DNA of 64,000 bases from Acanthaster planci. Its lineage: Eukaryota; Echinodermata; Asteroidea; Valvatida; Acanthasteridae. Below, piece by piece: positions 54,990 through 64,000 of the stretch (positions are counted from its first letter, which is position 1; each line of letters opens with the position of its first letter). Location of the stretch: positions 1,225,861 through 1,289,860 of the forward strand of contig NW_019091491.1 of NCBI RefSeq assembly GCF_001949145.1, read 5' to 3'. The translations under genes and the position numbers were made by a program. The notes beneath the pieces were generated by a model, which did not search any database, was not told the DNA's origin, and worked only from the letters and a program-made list of their open reading frames with translations.

Positions 54990-55930
54990 TAAAACGAATT
55001 TTCAACAGAGAATGTTTTATCAGTGTAACTTTGGTTTATGTGATATATTGATGATGTTCATGTGACTGATCATATGATGATGTCATCTGCAAATCGTGTG
55101 AGTTTTTGACTAAAACATTTGCATTTATAGATACAATAGATAAAAGGTTTCAGCCGAATCTTACATGTAGTTTAGAAGATATAGTGATTTTAATAATAAG
55201 GGAATAAAAGTGTGGTGGAGCGTGTATACGATACACGCAAGGTTTCAAAGCAATTGGGACTCTGTTTAGGAAATATAATGCTTTAAAGAGTGCCCCTTCA
55301 ATGTCACGTGCCTGTGACGTGATGAAATTGTCAACACATCATGCCAGTTTTCATCTCAAACACATCCCTTTGTGGATACATGCAAGGTTTCAACCCGATC
55401 GGACACTTAGTTAATGTAGCCGTTTTAAATCTGTGTACAAAAAGCTATGGGAAAAAAAATAAAGATTGAAAATTTCAAAATAATTCACATGATGACTTCA
55501 TCTTGACGTCACTACTTTGGTAGAATATTTGCCTGATCATCTGTGCTTGGTGTAACTTTTAGACCGATTCAAGTCTGCTAGCGGAAGAAATTGCAACTTG
55601 AAATCTATGTACAAAGTCTATGGGGAAAATTAAAGATTTAAAAATGCAAAACAAATCATATGATGACGTCATGATAACGTCATCAATTTGGAAAATACTT
55701 TGCATGTGGGTCGTCATTGGGTGTAAGTTTGATAATGATTGAAGATTGCTAAGTGACCAAAATTGTGCCTTAAAAACGTGTACAAAGTGAATGGGCCGAA
55801 AAAAAATTGAAAAATCAATAAAAAAAATCACTTGATGTCGTCATCATGACGTCATGCTTCTATGCACATCTATGCATAGGGGTCCTTCATCGGTGTAAGT
55901 TTAATGACATTCGGAAGTTGTTTGGGCACT
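54990..55930. repeat. diverged repeat units containing TGATGACGTCAT
   Basis: At least three units (about 55430-55570, 55600-55740 and 55785-55920) share the order GTGTACAAA.G.TATGGG, an AAATTGAAAAAT stretch, CATATGATGACGTCAT, a second GACGTCA, then a GGTGTAAGTTT. A weaker relative lies near 55040-55110. TGACGTCA is the palindromic CRE/ATF core. Confidence 0.6.
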
Positions 55931-56257
55931 GAAGTGGTGGCCAGAAAAAAGTGCACAAATTAAATGGCCTTTTGGGGAGAAGAAGAAGAAAAAGAAAAAA
56001 AAAATCAGAACAAAAGGAATGTCTTTTTCGCAGAGTTGCGAAAAAGCCAATAATCATTTTAGGCTTGCGGCCGAAGTTTGTTCTTGGAGGCAAGTCCATT
56101 TTTGGAGGGTCCTTTTTCAGATTCTGCACATTTTATGCAAGATTTGGTGTTGCCTGTGTTGCATGCCCTAACAATGCATGCGTGTTGGCCTATTTCATGC
56201 TCATGGCGGGAAAAAGAGAGCATCAGTTTAGGCCTATCATGCTGCATCCGAACACCA

Positions 56258-56345
56258 AGCTGGACTAAGAAAGGGCGCAATTTCCCCAGCAAACTGCACT
56301 TGGCTGGTTCACAAACGAACGTGACATGTAGGCCTACGTTAAAGT
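56258..56345 (+). repeat. AGAGAGGGCGC interspersed repeat (diverged copy)
   Basis: It reads AAGCTGGACTAAGAAAGGGC then GCAATTTCCCCAGC, followed by GGCTGGTTCACAAACGAACG. It is shorter than the copies at 48580 and 60151. Confidence 0.6.
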
Positions 56346-56779
56346 GCATAGAATACTGTCACAGGTCTACATATATTGTTGAACTTTCCCCAAATTAATA
56401 TATCAAGCTGTATTAAGGACATGGGTAAAAAAATCCCCATAAGCGAACTTGTACGTCCAACTTGAACCTACGACAGACGGAAGATTTTGCAAGGCTCGAG
56501 GTTTCCATGCTCTGAATTAGAATTGGGCCTGCATGCATTACAACTTTTCATTGTGCATCGTGGATTGTTGTCTGTCTTCTTGTCACCTCAACTGTTTTGT
56601 GTTAGTTTTTGTTTTAAACCTTACACGAAGCCCGTTTTTGCAATTAAAAGTTGCTTTTTTACAAGACTCTTTTGGTTTTGTTTTAGGTAATCATTTTATT
56701 AACATCGTGGTGGATCTCTGTCATTCCACTTGGCCTTTTCGGTAAATAGGACCAGAGCCGAAATAATCGTAAGGCATTA

Positions 56780-57495
56780 TCAAAGAAATAAGACACCCTA
56801 TTAGACAAACACAAAGTGCTCGAAACTAACTCTTTATTTCTACAAAGGGAAAAAAATCAACGTAAAAGGTATGCCAGAATTTATACTGTGCTGAAAGGCA
56901 TTAATCACGAACAATCACAATATGCCATTTTTATAGTTGAGTACCCTAAATTCGCGCAAACAAATATTCGCGCATCCAACTTACTTGTGAAACTCTTTAA
57001 CGAATTATGCACTGACGTTAATTTACTGTTGATGTTCGATCATCACTTCGACGTTTTTCGTTTTGTAGCTATGTGCGATTTAAAAGCTTTTCCAGGTAGA
57101 ATCGGGAGGAAATATCAACAGAGCACAAAGCTTTACTTTACAGATTAAATGCAAAATGCAACCGGTTGAAATTGTCTAGAAAATGGCTAAATGATCGCTG
57201 GTCGTTCACGATCGATGTTGGACGTCCGATACGGGCACTAATGCCGACTTCCATCAACTCTTGCCAAATATTGAGGGCGTTAACAAAAATATGGACCCTG
57301 AAAAAATACTGTGCACCTTATATTGTGAGATTACCGTTGGCGACGACGGCCGCGGGTTCGCTGGAATTGTATTTTGTGACTTTTTCAGAAATACACCGAG
57401 AAAGAGAAGTGTTTTTCATAATATCCAGATAATTACTGATATTAATGCTAATTATGACGTATTTGAAAGATTAAAAAATCATGCCTCACGGTAAC
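56780..57495 (+). pseudogene. unidentified protein-like segment in three frames
   Basis: Three consecutive frames look protein-like: about 56780-57148 (contains QSQYAIFIVEYPKFAQ and LLLMFDHHFDVFRF), about 57125-57290 in another frame (CNRLKLSRKWLNDRWSFTID), and about 57195-57494 in the third (DPEKILCTLYCEITVGDDGR, IITDINANYDVFERL). The residue mix is varied and not repeat-derived, and the third segment overlaps the second. This suggests one ancestral coding sequence broken by frameshifts, or spliced pieces. I do not recognise the family; an old insertion of a mobile or foreign element is one possibility. Confidence 0.35.
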
Positions 57496-59893
57496 TTTTA
57501 ATTAAATTGAAAAAAAAAATAAATCTAGGAAAATGAAAAAGAGAAAGTGATCGTAAGTCAAGCTATTGCGAATAAAAGGGTTTGTTCCCTCAAACTGCAC
57601 TATTAAACCAAAGAAATGAATGCAAAAAATAATTTTTCATTCTAGAGTTGTTAATAACTGGCAGATTTTTCAGAAGAAGGGCATTACTGATACCCAATAA
57701 AATGACGTTTGCAACGTTCTTGCGCCAATTACGGCGACGTAGGTTTTACTACAGTCGATCCGACTCGTTTGCAGACGACAGTGTTCCTGTTGCTTCTTCA
57801 TAAAATTATTCCACGTTGGATTTTATTCAGACTTTGAACTACTGAAATTGAAGCCACAAAAAAATTGGTATATTCAAGAACAAATTTTAGTCAAAGTACG
57901 AAGTGCGCAAATTATGGTGACTCATGGATAACCAAAGTACTTTCCTCGTTAACGCATTTTTTTTCTGAAAAGTACAACGTGTCCCGGTAAAGGTGTGAGC
58001 ACATGCTGTCATTTTGGACAGATGTCATCTGCGATTTTTAGCTTGCACCATTTCTCACAAGGGGTCATACTGGCTTCTAAAATCACAGAGATGCGTCAAT
58101 CGGTATTTTTTATTCACTGGAGACTCCTCATCATTCAACATTCAAAGAAACAACATTTAGACAAATAAGAATTTAGCCAAAATGTTGGATTCAAACAGTT
58201 TACGCAACAAATATGAAGATTATGAAGATAATTATAGGTAGTACATATTTTTAATGGAGAACAAACAGGCAATATATAAATAAGCAATGATAAAGTATCC
58301 AAGTTTGCCCTGTGGTGAATGATCTTTGTATAAAGAAGTTGTTACATCTGTGGAGAAGTTTCATGTTTTCTCATCAGAGAGGTAGCTGAGCTTTGCTAAA
58401 TGTTGGAGGATGGGGAAAGGTGGGGGATGGCTTGCCTGGCCATGGAAATTTGAAAAGGGGGGCTGTACCGTGTGCACTTGGGATGATGTTCATGAGAAAG
58501 ATGTACGTCTGTAATGCATATCAAATTCAGGCAGAATCTTACATCAGAATGGCATATTTATGGCTTTTAAAAATTGATTTCCCTCTTCAATAATATTTCA
58601 ACTGGGGGATGATTCAGTAACCTACCCCCCCCCCACAAATAGTGCAGGGGGATGTATGCCCCCATCTCCCGGGATTTACGCCCATGCTTCACATCAGTGC
58701 ACGTTTTCAAATGAATAACTTCCACAAAACTTTATCTTGCTGCTGGATTGGATTCTCATAATGTTTTCTTCGAGCCCAGGATGATACATTCCTCAGCTAT
58801 CTGGGCCACGGACTGAAAACCCTCTTTCACTTCCTGCGGCGGAAAGTATATCTCTCATTGGAAAGCGATTATTGGCAGGAATGTATCTCGGTTGAGAAAG
58901 ATTAATTCTGCTAGGATCGAAATGTCAGGCTCTCCATATTTTGAGGGATAAACAATCGGCAAGATTTGTGTCTTGCGAAATATCGGGTCAGTGTATTCCA
59001 CGCGAGGAATTTTTATATTGCTAGCGCCAATAGTTGTTTGAATGCAGACCATTTTAGAGTAGACCGACTGAAAAATGCAACCTGCATTGGAGGCTTGGAG
59101 CACTAGATCCAAGAACAGTTGAGAAACAAAAAGATACGAAAAAAATTAATTAAAACTAATGCTAAGTTAAATTGAATGGACATAATAGTCCTCTTCTTTG
59201 CCATTGGTCAGTTTCATTTCCTGGTGAGGCTCAGGTCCGGAACTGTTGTTTTCTGCAATGAAAGATAGCCACGTACATGTACTTTCCAGTTAGGCTTACC
59301 ATAAGTGAAAGTGTACCTTTAAGCTAGAGGACTGACATGGCAGCCATGCAGACACTGGTTTCTTGTGAAAACACCTTGAAAATGTTGGTTTGTTTTCATG
59401 CTCTCATTTTGTTGCTTTTTCAGGTTTGGAAGTAGTTGTAATGCAAAACAACGCACTACACATGCCCACTCTCTCTGTTACTCTCCGCGAGCTAGCCGGT
59501 ACATGTGTTACCTCACCTTTGCGAATCTACTTAGCGTCATCAGTTTGGCGCCTTTTTGCCAGAAGCTGTTCAAGTCGGGGGTTCAACTCAGTTTCATCCC
59601 TTTTGCTGTGGAATGCTGTGGAAGTTGGAAGAATAATCAAAATGTTTTACCCCAATAGGTACGCAAATGTTGATATGTTGATATATCACACATAAGGTTT
59701 TTGTTATCAATAATTACACCATAGATGTAAAACTTTCAAGTGTGTTTTGTCTATATTAGTGACGTGAATAAAATATGGCCAAAGTAGACACTCGGCAATG
59801 TAATCCCTTCAACGGTGTCAATACCTGAAGGCATATCCGACTTTTTTTTCTTGTTTAAAAAACTTGAATGCTTGTTGGTTAAATGGGAAAGTC

Positions 59894-60000
59894 TTAACCT
59901 CTACAGTCCTGCAACTCGTCTTCGCCATAGCGACAATCAATGATGCGGTCACATGTAAACGCCTGTGGGATTTCGGTGCCGTCAGAACAGCGGAATGTTT
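59894..60000 (-). CDS. terminal four-cysteine LDLa-like exon
   Basis: The acceptor is GTCATATCTAG. It reads [20 protein letters not shown] then [15 protein letters not shown] and a TAA. The first and third LDLa cysteines are absent together, as in the known variant lacking that disulfide. The stop overlaps a possible phase-1 donor (AGAG|GTTAAG), so the gene may instead continue to the left. Confidence 0.7.
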
Positions 60001-63000
60001 CTAGATATGACACAAAGAAATTTATTGTCAAGTCGAGTAAAGAACGACTGTTTTTTTGTTCATCATCAGCTACACTATTAGACATATTTAATGTGCAAGA
60101 CCCCATTTAGAAAAGCTTCAAATATTTATTTTTGTCAATACAGCTATGAGGCCCTAGCTGGACCAAGAGAGGGCGCAATTTTCCTAGCAACGGAGACTCC
60201 TTTTAGTGGGAAATCAAGATCAAATGGTTGGAACAGCACTTCGCTGGTTCACAAACGAATATGAAATGCACTTGTTACAGTCGCATCACTACAAGTGTGT
60301 TCCTTACCATAACAGTGGTGTTCATCTTCCCCACTGTAGCAGTTCGAGTACCCGTCGCATCTCTGGTAGTCAGGAATACACTGACCGGTGAAAGGACACC
60401 GCCATTCATAAGAACTGCAACTGTACGAAGGTTCTTCGGTATAGGACGGGCTCTCTGTGTAGTAACCTGGAGATTCATGAGATTTGAAGGGTAAGCAAAT
60501 ACAAACAAGCTAAGGAGGCTATATTCTCAATTACCTTCTCTCTTATCCTCATCTTATACTATCATTGTGGTGTCACAAGTACCTCTCTAAGATTGGGAGA
60601 ATCCAACAGTTGCAATTCACAATAGCGCACTCCAAGAGTTTGCAACGTGTTGGCCAATCACAGTGTGCGAAATCTGTCGAGCCTTTCCAAATGCCTATTG
60701 GGTTGGCAGATTTCGCGCATTGCGATTGGCGAACGCGCTGCAAACTCTTGGAGGTGTGCTATTGTGAAACTCTCATATTGCATATTGTATTCCATGTCTT
60801 CTGTCATGCTACGGTGTATATTAAAACTGTTTCATTCCCCATTCCTTCCAAAGGAGTGTCAAAATTCCCCAAAGTTAGCCTTTTGACCATTTTGCCCCCA
60901 CCATGTGTCTGTGTAAAGACGATCCCCTTATGTTAGTGAATTTGTTGAAGCTTCTTACCATTACAGTCGCTTTCATCTTCCCCGTAGTAGCAGTTGGAGT
61001 ATCCGTCGCATCTTTGGTAGTCTGGAATACACTCACCGTTGTGATAGCATCGCCATTCGTAGGGACTACAGCTGTAAGAGGGTTCTTCAGTGAAATAGGA
61101 TGGGCCCTCTGTGTAGTAACCTACAGTTGAAAGCAGTTTTCAAGACCACAGGTTCTTGGAGAAGTTTTACTTTAACTCATCGCCATTCCTAGAACTGAAT
61201 TGCTTAGAACAATGAGATAGGCCTAGACTGTCAGTACTGAGAAATGGGTTTGTAATATACTGCTGAAAAACGAGGCCACAAGTGAAGTAAAACCCACTAA
61301 TTCCATCTCATCTGCTGAAGGTTCTTACCGTAGCAATTGTACTCATCTTCTCCAAGGTAACAGTTGGAGTATCCGTCGCACCTTTGGTAGTCTGGAATGC
61401 ACTGACCGTTGTAATAGCATTGCCATTCATATGAACGGCAGCCGTACGAAGGTTCCTCGGTATTGAAGGGTGGGCTTTCTGTGTGGTAACCTGAATTTCA
61501 TGAAATTGCATTGTAACAGTATGTACAAGCAATCATAGGAGAGTTAGAAATTCACCCTTTACCCTTTTCGCGTCTAACACTATCATTTTGTTACACTAGG
61601 GAGAATTAAAGAACGCTCAGTTTCATCTTTTTAAGTTATTGTCTGCTAGAACTATTTCATATCCCTTTCAACTTGAGTGTGTAATAGCCACCCCACCACC
61701 CATTGAGCTTGTAGACTATACACCCCGCAATACCTGAAAAGGTTACACGAAGAAACTTTTGAACATCCCCTAACAAAATATTCCATGTTTGTCTGGAGTT
61801 CATGTTGTAAAGTGTACACAGAGAGGGTCTCTAAGAATGCCTTTATTTGTCAACAACTTGGATTTATGTATAGCAAATCAGTTACTTAACTCATGCCGTA
61901 AGTCACTGGAATTGTATTTTTCCAAAAATTTGGGCCTCGACCATTGTAAGGCTTGGACTTGATTCGCGTTGTGATTTCTGATGACAGCTTCGAGTGCAGT
62001 CGTATTTGTTACCCATTGAGACACGAGCTGAGTCAAGTGAGTGGCACAACGTTGTGTCTCCAACTGAATTTCAACCAAGTACATGGCTTGATTACACTGC
62101 AACTATGCTGAAGTTGACTTCAGCTTGGACTGGATTCGCATTGTGATTTCTGATTACGGCTTCGAGTGCAGTCGTATTTATTACTCATTGAGACACGAGC
62201 TGGGTCAAGTGAGTGGCACAATGTTGTGTCTCCAAATGAATTTCAACAAAGTACATGGCTTGATCACACGTACTGCAATTATGCTGATGTGTCTTGTGTT
62301 ATATCTGTTTGAGTTACTTACCATAACAGCCGTATTCATCTTCCCCGTAGTAGCAGTTGGAGTACCCGTTGCATCTTTGGAAGTCTGGAATACACTGACC
62401 ACTGTAATAGCATCGCCATTCGTATGGACTGCAACCGTAAGAGGGTTCTTCGGTGTAGCACGGTGGACTGTCTGTGTTGTGCACTGTAGTGGGGGAAACT
62501 TGCATTTGTCAAAAACAGGGTGGGGGGGGGTTGAAGTGTTGGGCACCTATTCTGCATTCTAAACAGTCATGATGGTATTTCCACTTACCCTGGCTAGGTC
62601 GGTGTTACCCAAACGCCAACCTATTATAACTATAGCTATTTAAACTTAATCATGCTTACCCGGCGTAACAGCAGTGTAATAACTTGTAATATCATTATAA
62701 GACTTATAATCTCATTATCGTCATTTCACCGTATGGCCATAGATCACGTGATCCGTAAGATGGTAGTTCATCTTATTAAAGTGATCTGAGAAGTGTGATA
62801 TAAATTGACATAATCCATGAATTGTGATGGTTTATAAAGCCTCTAATATCACATGAATTTAAATTGTCGTGAAAGAGATATCCCAGAAGGGCACTGCCAC
62901 ATTTAGCTGATGGGTAAATGATGTGCCACTGATAAGCAGCCGACGCACATCAATGCAAATGTCCGAGTCTTTGGATTGCAAGGCAAATTACTAGGTGCAT

Positions 63001-64000
63001 ATGAAAACGCTGGGCTGACGGTCCCAACTCACCGGGGGCTTCCCCGCAGGTAACTCCCGCATCTTCGTGATGTCCGCAATTGTGGCTAAACCAGCCTCTA
63101 TGTTGACATTCAGCTATACTGGATTCGTTGCCTCGGCAGTTGACATCATCGAGAGCAATCAGACCAGAGCCTTGACCGAAGTGGGCGTTTCTCCAGGCAT
63201 CGGTTGCAGGTGGTAAGCCAAGCATGCGACAGACGACGTTAGCGTCAGCAACGCCCCAATGATCGTCACAAACCGTTCCCCACTGACCTTGGTAATACAC
63301 CTCAACGCGACCTTCCTTGGAGGAGCTACCACCCACAAGGCGAACTGAGACTAAACAAAAAGGCGAACAAACTGTGATTTCTCAAAACTAGTTGTTGGGC
63401 CCAATGGGTCCAATTTCGGCAGCGTGAAATGCAAGAAGGGACGTGTTGTAGGACAATCACAAGACTAATTTCGGATGGTTTCCATTAACAAAGTTTGGCT
63501 TTCATTGTTGGAATGCACCCAGAAATGTAAACCAGTAGTTTCAGTTGATTCTCAACGAAGTACTTTCTAATAGCATCAGTTCTGTTGTCTCTCTCTATAG
63601 CCATGCGTGACCCAGGTATTTGTTTTCTGGTGTCAAAATGAGAATACAAAGTAGTGTTCGAACAAAGTATACAATTATGGCATATGTTCACTAACTACAG
63701 TGCAATTGCACAAAATATCATTTTCCTTGGTTAGAACCAGTGCTGTAGTCGAGGCCATCACATAGACCAGACACATGGCCAGGCGCAAGACCAGTCACAG
63801 TAACAGGGTGAACAGTGACAAATGAATGCTTTTGTTGCAGTTCATGTGAATAGCTTGCAATTTGAATTCTGGAGGTCTTGTGTTTGTCTTGTGATGGTCT
63901 TAAGTGGTCTCCGCTACAACTCTGCTTTAAACAACATGCAACGTATGTACAATTACCGTTACAATAACTTTCATCTTCCCCGTAGTAGCAGTTGGAGTAT
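59894..64000 (-). CDS. secreted or surface protein with SRCR and LDLa domains (3' part, 5' partial)
   Basis: The minus strand carries, in transcript order, the end of one LDL-receptor class A exon at the window edge, one SRCR domain, four full LDLa exons and a final four-cysteine LDLa-like exon with a stop. All internal exons are phase 1-1, so domains can be added or lost without a frameshift, as usual for extracellular mosaic proteins. SRCR domains bind microbes, lipoproteins or other proteins; LDLa modules bind calcium and ligands. SRCR/LDLa mosaics are greatly expanded in echinoderms and lancelets. No signal peptide, protease or membrane domain is visible because the 5' end lies outside. 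A soluble immune-type or matrix receptor is possible, but not shown. Confidence 0.88.
60151..60295 (+). repeat. AGAGAGGGCGC interspersed repeat (longest copy)
   Basis: It reads CTAGCTGGACCAAGAGAGGG then CGCAATTTTCCTAGCAACGG, and later CGCTGGTTCACAAACGAATA and GAAATGCACTTGTTACAGTC. It sits in the last intron of the SRCR/LDLa gene. Confidence 0.7.
60308..60466 (-). CDS. LDLa exon d
   Basis: A 159-base phase 1-1 exon (acceptor GAATCTCCAG, donor TTATG|GTAAGG), one codon shorter than exons a-c. It reads [37 protein letters not shown] and [13 protein letters not shown]. Confidence 0.9.
60616..60768. mobile_element. 153-base MITE with about 29-base ends (TTCACAATAGCGCACTCC)
   Basis: TTCACAATAGCGCACTCCAA at the left is matched inverted by TTGGAGGTGTGCTATTGTGAA at the right, and a second inner pair GCGAAATCTG / CAGATTTCGC continues the foldback. 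A half copy lies at 37876-37953. Confidence 0.75.
60959..61120 (-). CDS. LDLa exon c
   Basis: A 162-base phase 1-1 exon (acceptor TTTCAACTGTAG, donor TAATG|GTAAGA). It reads [38 protein letters not shown] and [13 protein letters not shown]. It has no internal Met, so simple ORF searches miss it. Confidence 0.9.
61329..61490 (-). CDS. LDLa exon b
   Basis: A 162-base phase 1-1 exon (acceptor TGAAATTCAG, donor CTACG|GTAAGA). It starts [18 protein letters not shown] and continues [20 protein letters not shown], then [13 protein letters not shown]. It is highly similar to its neighbours. Confidence 0.9.
61951..62287. repeat. tandem duplication of about 165 bases in an SRCR/LDLa intron
   Basis: Units 61951-62112 and 62123-62287 share GCTTGGACT.GATTCGC, CTTCGAGTGCAGTCGTATTT, TTGAGACACGAGCTG and AAGTACATGGCTTGAT nearly base for base. 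The spacing is 172 bases. There is no open frame common to both. Confidence 0.8.
62322..62483 (-). CDS. LDLa exon a
   Basis: A 162-base phase 1-1 exon (acceptor CCCCACTACAG, donor TTATG|GTAAGT). The core is [20 protein letters not shown] then [18 protein letters not shown], with six cysteines. The usual Asp before the fifth cysteine is Asn, while the final Asp-Glu pair is kept. Confidence 0.9.
63033..63350 (-). CDS. SRCR domain exon
   Basis: The 318-base exon (acceptor CTTTTTGTTTAG, donor CCCCCG|GTGAGT, phase 1-1) encodes one whole SRCR domain: [59 protein letters not shown] and [10 protein letters not shown]. It has six cysteines (TVC, VVC, VNC, AEC, HNC, VTC), the group A pattern, though a single-exon SRCR is more typical of group B genes. 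Confidence 0.93.
63957..64000 (-). CDS. LDLa exon, cut by the window edge
   Basis: The end of an LDLa module reads [15 protein letters not shown] before a donor (AACG|GTAATT), phase 1. The start lies beyond 64000. It is followed in the transcript by the SRCR exon. Confidence 0.8.

Larger units (their letters stand above)
53220..59893. other. gene-poor region between the Sfi1-family gene and the SRCR/LDLa gene
   Basis: I find no complete gene. Contents: a GGAATAGGGCCGAAATG stem followed by CAATAAAATAA near 54005-54055 that resembles a retroelement 3' end; a TATA-like CATATAAAAACGG at 54333; TGACGTCA-bearing repeats (54990-55930); one AGAGAGGGCGC copy (56258-56345); and an unidentified protein-like segment (56780-57495). 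The stretch 57500-59890 shows nothing I recognise. Confidence 0.45.

Noticed and set aside
60206-60494. Plus-strand open frames opposite the LDLa exons
   Set aside because: They are antisense shadows of cysteine-rich LDLa exons that have correct splice sites on the minus strand.

Overview
The window is animal genomic DNA: genes broken into many GT-AG exons, introns full of simple repeats and short inverted-repeat transposons, and one 479-base assembly gap. An SRCR plus LDL-receptor-A gene, a PEX14 orthologue and a large Sfi1-family gene together suggest an invertebrate deuterostome. I favour a lancelet, echinoderm or hemichordate but cannot decide between them from the sequence alone. Nothing here is bacterial: there are no operons and no CRISPR array.

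Three genes are supported. (1) Positions 82-3951, plus strand: the last four coding exons of PEX14, the peroxisomal membrane docking protein. The N-terminal exons lie left of the window. (2) Positions 8216-52341, plus strand: a 44-kb gene. I assembled 33 coding exons whose reading phases agree from ATG to stop. They give about 3,190 residues with more than 50 tryptophan-centred Sfi1-type (centrin-binding) repeats, preceded by a long polar N-terminal region and interrupted by a Ser/Pro-rich exon of about 450 residues. It is probably a centrosome or basal-body scaffold. (3) Positions 59894-64000, minus strand: the 3' part of a secreted or surface protein with one SRCR domain and a run of near-identical 162-base LDLa exons, all in phase 1-1. 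It continues beyond the right edge.

Between and inside the genes: 3952-8215 is intergenic; 9291-20170 is an 11-kb intron saturated with the self-complementary hexamer ACATGT; 52342-59893 is a gene-poor stretch with repeats containing TGACGTCA and one unidentified protein-like segment at about 56780-57495. I recognise at least eight families of interspersed elements by terminal inverted repeats or by recurrence in the window (several with two to five copies and nested insertions), two tRNA-derived SINE-like sequences and one LINE reverse-transcriptase remnant.

The three genes have no obvious functional link (peroxisome import, centrosome scaffold, extracellular recognition), as expected for neighbours in an animal genome. 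The most notable features are the size and repeat count of the Sfi1-family protein, the transposon pairs in its introns, and the recently expanded LDLa exon array. All exon boundaries were read by eye from splice signals and phase; none has transcript support here.
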